From contig CM058232.1 in assembly GCA_030180135.1 (NCBI GenBank), forward strand, positions 62,393,330 to 62,457,329: a DNA stretch of 64,000 nt, given 5' to 3'. A program made the translations under genes and the position numbers. The DNA is from Orychophragmus violaceus (Eukaryota > Streptophyta > Magnoliopsida > Brassicales > Brassicaceae). Position 1 is the first letter of the stretch, and each line of letters starts with the position of its first letter. The notes below the pieces were generated by a model. That model was not told where the DNA came from. It ran no database searches and saw only the letters and a program-made list of their open reading frames with translations. Shown here one piece after another: positions 60,352 through 64,000 of the stretch.

Positions 60352-60416
60352 CCTCATTAAAAACCTTGATATAGAAAAACCACTTGGGATAAAAACTATA
60401 TCAAGGGAAAAGAGTA
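60352..60416 (-). promoter_or_regulatory. Conserved LTR-element stem-loop (Copia E1)
   Basis: Begins 23 nt after the pol stop. Arms CCTTGATATAG and CTATATCAAGG, perfect 11 bp, loop TTTTTATCCCAAGTGGTTTTT, then TTTTTAATGAGG. Confidence 0.85.
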
Positions 60417-60438
60417 TAAGCTCCACGGCCTAGGGTAT

Positions 60439-62457
60439 TCATGCTTGAGAGAGATCAATGAGTCCAAGCTTAGGATGAATGAACTCACAAACCTTCAAGC
60501 TAGCAGCCTTGGTGAATATGTCTGCCAATTGATCTGAGATTCTTGTGTAGCAAGGTAAGATCACACCTTCTTGAACCTTCTGCCTCCCTTTGTGACAATC
60601 CACCTCAATGTGCTTTGTTCTTTCATGAAACACTGAGTTGGAAGCTATGTGTATTGCTGCTTGATTATCACAATGCATTGTGATTGGTGTTGGTTGATCA
60701 ATACCCAAGTCTTGAAGAAGAGCCTTCAACCAAGTCAACTCATTGGTTAACTTCCTCATTGCTCTATACTCTGCCTCAGCACTTGAACAAGATACCACCT
60801 TCTGCTTCTTTATCTTCCAAGTTACTAGGTTGCCTCCAATGAATGTACAATAGCCTGAAGTAGACCTCCTATCCACTCGGTCACCAGCCCAATCTGCATC
60901 ACAATATCCTACAATCTCTGTGCTTTGATTGCATCCCATCCATATCCCTTGGCCATGAGCTCCATTGAGATATCTTAAGATGCGGTCCACCATGTTCCAA
61001 TGATGCATCATTGGGGCTTGCATATGCTGGCTCACTTGGTTCACTGAAAAACACAAGCCAGGCCTTGTAATAGTAAGATAAATCAGCTTACCAACCATTC
61101 TCCTATCGAGAGTGATATCCTCAAATGGTTCCTTTGCAAACTCCCCCTCTCTTGTGACTTTGTAGCCTTCATCAAGAGGTGTCTTGGCTGTCTTCCCTTT
61201 TAGCTTACCTGCTTCACTCAAAAAATCAAGAGTGTACTTCCTTTGTGATAAGAAGAGGCCCTCTTTAGACCGGCACACTTCTATCCCTAGGAAGTACTTT
61301 AGTTCTCCAACGTCTTTGATATCAAAGACTGATTTTAAATGATCTTTACAAGCTTGAATTCCTACCTTATCATTCCCTGAGATGATGATATCATCCACAT
61401 AAATAAGAATGACAACAATACCTTCTTGGCTTGATTGAGTGAAGAGAGTATGATCAGCTTTTGATCTCCTAAAACCCCTTTCCATAAGAGTAGTGATCAG
61501 CTTGTTGTACCAAGCTCTAGGAGATTGTTTGAGACCATAGATTGCCTTCTTCAACCGAAACACTTTTCCTTGTGTAACCATACCTTCAAGACCAGGAGGT
61601 GGAGTCATATAAACCTCATCCTCTAGCTCTCCTTGAAGGAATGCATTCTTGACATCCATTTGCCACAAATCCCATTCCAAGTTTATTGCTAAGGATAGGA
61701 TAACTCTCACTGTATGAAGCTTAGCTACTGGTGCAAAGGTGTCTATATAATCCTTTCCATAGGTTTGTGTAAACCCTTTTGCAACCAATCTAGCTTTGTA
61801 CCTTTCTATCTCTCCATTGCTCTTGTATTTGATAGTGAAAACCCATTTGGAACTCACTGCCCTCTTCTTCCTTGGTAAATCTGTCTCATACCAAGTATTG
61901 TTGTTCTCCATTGCCTTGATCTCATCTCCTACTGCATCTGTCCACTTCTTATGCTCCTTAGCTTCTTCATAGGTTTTAGGAACCCATTCAGCATCAAGAG
62001 CACCCATAATGACCTTGTGTTCAGTAGGGAAGTGAGCAAATGTACAAACAGCTTGTCTTGGATGAGCTACTGCTTGACTATTGTAGTATACTCTTGTTTT
62101 CTTCCATTCAGATGGATCCTTTCTCTCTCTAGTACTTCTCCTAAGTACTTGCACCGGCTGATCAGTTTGTACTTCAGGATGTGTCTCCCCTTGTTGTTGC
62201 ACTACTTCTGGTTGTTGTTGCACCATTTCAGACTCCACATTATCCATTTGATGCACACCTAGTTCTTGTTCTTCACCTTGATCATGCGTGGATGAATCCT
62301 CATGTTGATGATCAGCTTGTGATTCTCCATTGTCCCCTTCATGATCAAGGTGAGTAGACTCATCAACAATGTTGGTTTCCACAACCGGTTGATGCTCCTT
62401 GGTCTCCTCTCTCTTCTTTGGTTGAGTGATCCCAAGACTCTCCAAGATGATCCTCAA
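60439..62457 (-). CDS. Copia E1 reverse transcriptase-RNase H polyprotein (C-terminal 672 residues, open)
   Basis: Uninterrupted frame. After an acidic, Gln-rich linker (about residues 1-150) comes the Copia RT (RVT_2): 'WTDAVGDEIKAMENNNTW', 'KARLVAKGFTQTYGKDY', 'DVKNAFLQGELEDEVYM', 'IYGLKQSPRAWY', catalytic YVDD. RNase H follows: 'GYCDADWAGD', 'RRSTSGYC', 'SSAEAEYRAM', 'CDNQAAIHIASN', ending 'LADIFTKAASLKVCEFIHPKLGL'. All catalytic acidic residues are present. It is the longest intact retroelement frame in the window, but 5'-truncated by the E2 insertion, and the first Met is only the first after the junction. Confidence 0.9.
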   Translation of the reverse strand: MRIILESLGITQPKKREETKEHQPVVETNIVDESTHLDHEGDNGESQADHQHEDSSTHDQGEEQELGVHQMDNVESEMVQQQPEVVQQQGETHPEVQTDQPVQVLRRSTRERKDPSEWKKTRVYYNSQAVAHPRQAVCTFAHFPTEHKVIMGALDAEWVPKTYEEAKEHKKWTDAVGDEIKAMENNNTWYETDLPRKKRAVSSKWVFTIKYKSNGEIERYKARLVAKGFTQTYGKDYIDTFAPVAKLHTVRVILSLAINLEWDLWQMDVKNAFLQGELEDEVYMTPPPGLEGMVTQGKVFRLKKAIYGLKQSPRAWYNKLITTLMERGFRRSKADHTLFTQSSQEGIVVILIYVDDIIISGNDKVGIQACKDHLKSVFDIKDVGELKYFLGIEVCRSKEGLFLSQRKYTLDFLSEAGKLKGKTAKTPLDEGYKVTREGEFAKEPFEDITLDRRMVGKLIYLTITRPGLCFSVNQVSQHMQAPMMHHWNMVDRILRYLNGAHGQGIWMGCNQSTEIVGYCDADWAGDRVDRRSTSGYCTFIGGNLVTWKIKKQKVVSCSSAEAEYRAMRKLTNELTWLKALLQDLGIDQPTPITMHCDNQAAIHIASNSVFHERTKHIEVDCHKGRQKVQEGVILPCYTRISDQLADIFTKAASLKVCEFIHPKLGLIDLSQA

Positions 62458-63048
62458 ATTGTTGGTTTTAGAATTAAGAGTCTAGGAGAGATTGAGTGAG
62501 TATAAGAGAGTTTAGAGCTAAGAGAAGAAGAGAGAAGTCGCTAGGGTTTCTAGAGTGAGAGTATGTAGCCGAGAGAGAGTATTGAGTGTAGAACTTAGGA
62601 AATGAATTCTTTAAGTGTATTCATAACATCCTTGGATACATTACATATATAGGGAGACCCTCTAGGGTTCTCAACAATAAAACAATAAAGAAAAAAGTAG
62701 AAGACAAGAGTTTTGGATCCTAGTGTGCAACGGCTACCAAGGAGTGATAGTGACATGTCCTTAAGCGGTTCAGAGGAGAGAGAAACGTGCTCTGCCCTAG
62801 GGATCAGTCCTCCAGCTCCTGACCAGCTCCAGACCTGTTGTACTATGTTGTTAGGGACATAAACAATCATAATCAAACCGAGATCACATGTTGTTTATGT
62901 CCCAATGTCCCAACTTTGCACCAAAACCCTAACCGGCTATTATGCCTTGACAAACACTCTTGTATGCTTCTTCAATCCTTAATTCAATACTCCCCCTCAA
63001 GCTGGATCATGGAGATGGAGTGATCAAGCTTGGAACCGTAGATACTTG

Positions 63049-63114
63049 CCTCATTAAAAACCTTGATATAGAAAAACCACTTGGGATAAAAACTATATCA
63101 AGGGAAAAAGAGTA
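63049..63114 (-). promoter_or_regulatory. Conserved LTR-element stem-loop (Copia E2)
   Basis: Begins 24 nt after the pol stop at 63138. Same arms as E1 (CCTTGATATAG, CTATATCAAGG), same loop. Confidence 0.85.
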
Positions 63115-63137
63115 TAAGCTCTACGGCCTAGGGTTCT

Positions 63138-64000
63138 TCAAGCTTGAGAGAGGTCAATGAGTCCAAGCTTGGGAAGAATGAACTCACAAACCTTCAAGCT
63201 AGCAGCCTTGGTGAATATGTCTGCTAGTTGATCCGAACTTCTTGTGTAGCAAGGTAAGATCACACCTTCTTGAACCTTCTGCCTCACCTTGTGACAATCC
63301 ACCTCTTTGTGCTTTGTTCTCTCATGAAACACTGAGTTGGAAGCTATGTATATTGCTGCTTGATTATCACAATGCATTGTGATTGGAGTTGGTTGATCAA
63401 TGCCCAAATCTTCAAGTAAAGCCTTCAGCCATGTCAACTCATTGGTTAGCTTCCTCATTGCCCTATACTCTGCCTCAGCACTTGAGCAAGATACCATCTT
63501 ATGCTTCTTTGTTTTCCAAGTCACTAGGTTGCCTCCAATGAAGGTGCAATAGCCTGAAGTAGACCTCCTATCCACTCGGTCACCAGCCCAATCTGCATCA
63601 CAATATCCTACAATCTATGTGCTTTGATTGCATCCCATCCATATCCCTTGGCCAGGAGCTCCATTGAGTTATCTTAGAATGCGGTCCACCATGTTCCAAT
63701 GGTGCATCATTGGGGCTTGCATATGCTGGCTCACTTGGTTCACTGCAAAACATAAGTCAGGTCTTGTAATGGTAAGATAAATCAGCTTACCAACCATTCT
63801 CCTATAGAGAGTGATGTCTTCAAATGGCTCCTTTGCAATCTCCCCCTCTCTTGTGACTTTGTAGCCTTCTTCAAGAGGTGTCTTGGCTGTCTTTCCATTG
63901 AGCTTACCTGCTTCACTCAACAAATCAAGAGTGTACTTCCTTTGTGATAAGAAGAGGCCCTCCTTAGATCGGCACACTTTTATCCCTAGGAAGTACTTTA
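63138..64000 (-). pseudogene. Copia E2 RT C-terminus and RNase H (lesions, runs off window)
   Basis: Two open pieces on the minus strand, 63977-63669 ('YKVTREGEIAKEPFEDITL', 'GKLIYLTITRPDLCF') and 63575-63138 ('RRSTSGYC', 'SSAEAEYRAM', 'CDNQAAIYIASN', 'LADIFTKAASLK'). At least one stop lies between them (near 63616, and a lesion near 63670). It is about 90 percent or more similar to E1 by eye, so E2 is decayed although it is the inner element. Confidence 0.8.

Larger units (their letters stand above)
59817..62459 (-). mobile_element. Copia E1 (3' part; interrupted by E2)
   Basis: Minus strand: pol frame 62457-60439, stem-loop, polypurine tract 60293-60303 (minus strand GAGAGGGAG), 3' LTR 60292-59817 (about 476 bp). 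ACAAG (59812-59816) precedes the LTR. At 62460 the frame is cut by the LTR of E2, so gag and integrase should lie past E2, outside the window. Confidence 0.8.
62460..64000 (-). mobile_element. Copia E2 (3' part), inserted in E1
   Basis: 3' LTR 62989-62460 (about 530 bp, minus), polypurine tract just right of it (minus strand TTGAGGGGGAG), stem-loop 63049-63114, then a pol frame homologous to E1. CAAAT (62455-62459) precedes the LTR. It continues beyond the window. Confidence 0.8.

Overview
This is a plant nuclear window, almost certainly from a Brassicaceae species close to Arabidopsis. The one host gene I can support is an Alfin-like PHD-finger gene, closest by recall to Arabidopsis AL3. It lies on the minus strand at 35563-37077 with five exons that can be joined by eye, and nearly everything else is transposable element. 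I see no rRNA or tRNA gene, CRISPR array or bacterial feature. The density of nested elements suggests pericentromeric or other heterochromatic sequence. There is one 500-base N gap (38856-39355) inside a (TC)n tract.

Left part (1-19380). A non-autonomous Copia (A1, minus, 1-5036) sits in a coding-free LTR element (family B copy a, plus, 5037-7974), which in turn interrupts the gag of a Gypsy element (Gypsy 1, plus, 7975 to about 12640). Then come fragments of a fourth Gypsy (Gypsy 4), family B copy b, a 5' piece of another Copia (C), a family B fragment, and a large fold-back inverted repeat (18421-19203).

Centre (19381-42277). The 3' flank of AL3 is split by a polyadenylated retroposon (target-site duplications 19630-19641 and 35511-35522). 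That retroposon is split by Gypsy 2 (20226-34451, minus), and Gypsy 2 by Copia A2 (21288-28685, minus). A2 has two 637-bp LTRs that read as identical and a perfect AATGG duplication. Upstream of AL3 lies a CACTA-type DNA transposon (37804-42274, AAT duplication) carrying family B copy c and the N gap.

Right part (42278-64000). Gypsy 3 (minus) is broken by an Athila-type element (plus, 43469-53235, GCCTG duplication, 1209-bp LTRs differing by about 2.7 percent). It is broken again by family B copy d (55878 to about 58965), and by a stack of Copia-like elements (LTR fragment D, then E1 with a 672-residue open RT-RNase H frame, then E2 running off the window).

The observation I rate highest is a stem-loop of about 65 nt. 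It begins about 6-30 nt after the pol stop codon in three Gypsy elements and two Copia copies, and also occurs in the coding-free family B. Flanks and loop are conserved, while the stem sequence differs between families and remains paired, which is the pattern expected of a selected RNA structure. Second are palindromic CGATCG microrepeats clustered at seven sites in the Athila element, several of them at gene or domain junctions.

All sequence comparisons were done by eye. Family names beyond superfamily level, ages and the species are inference.
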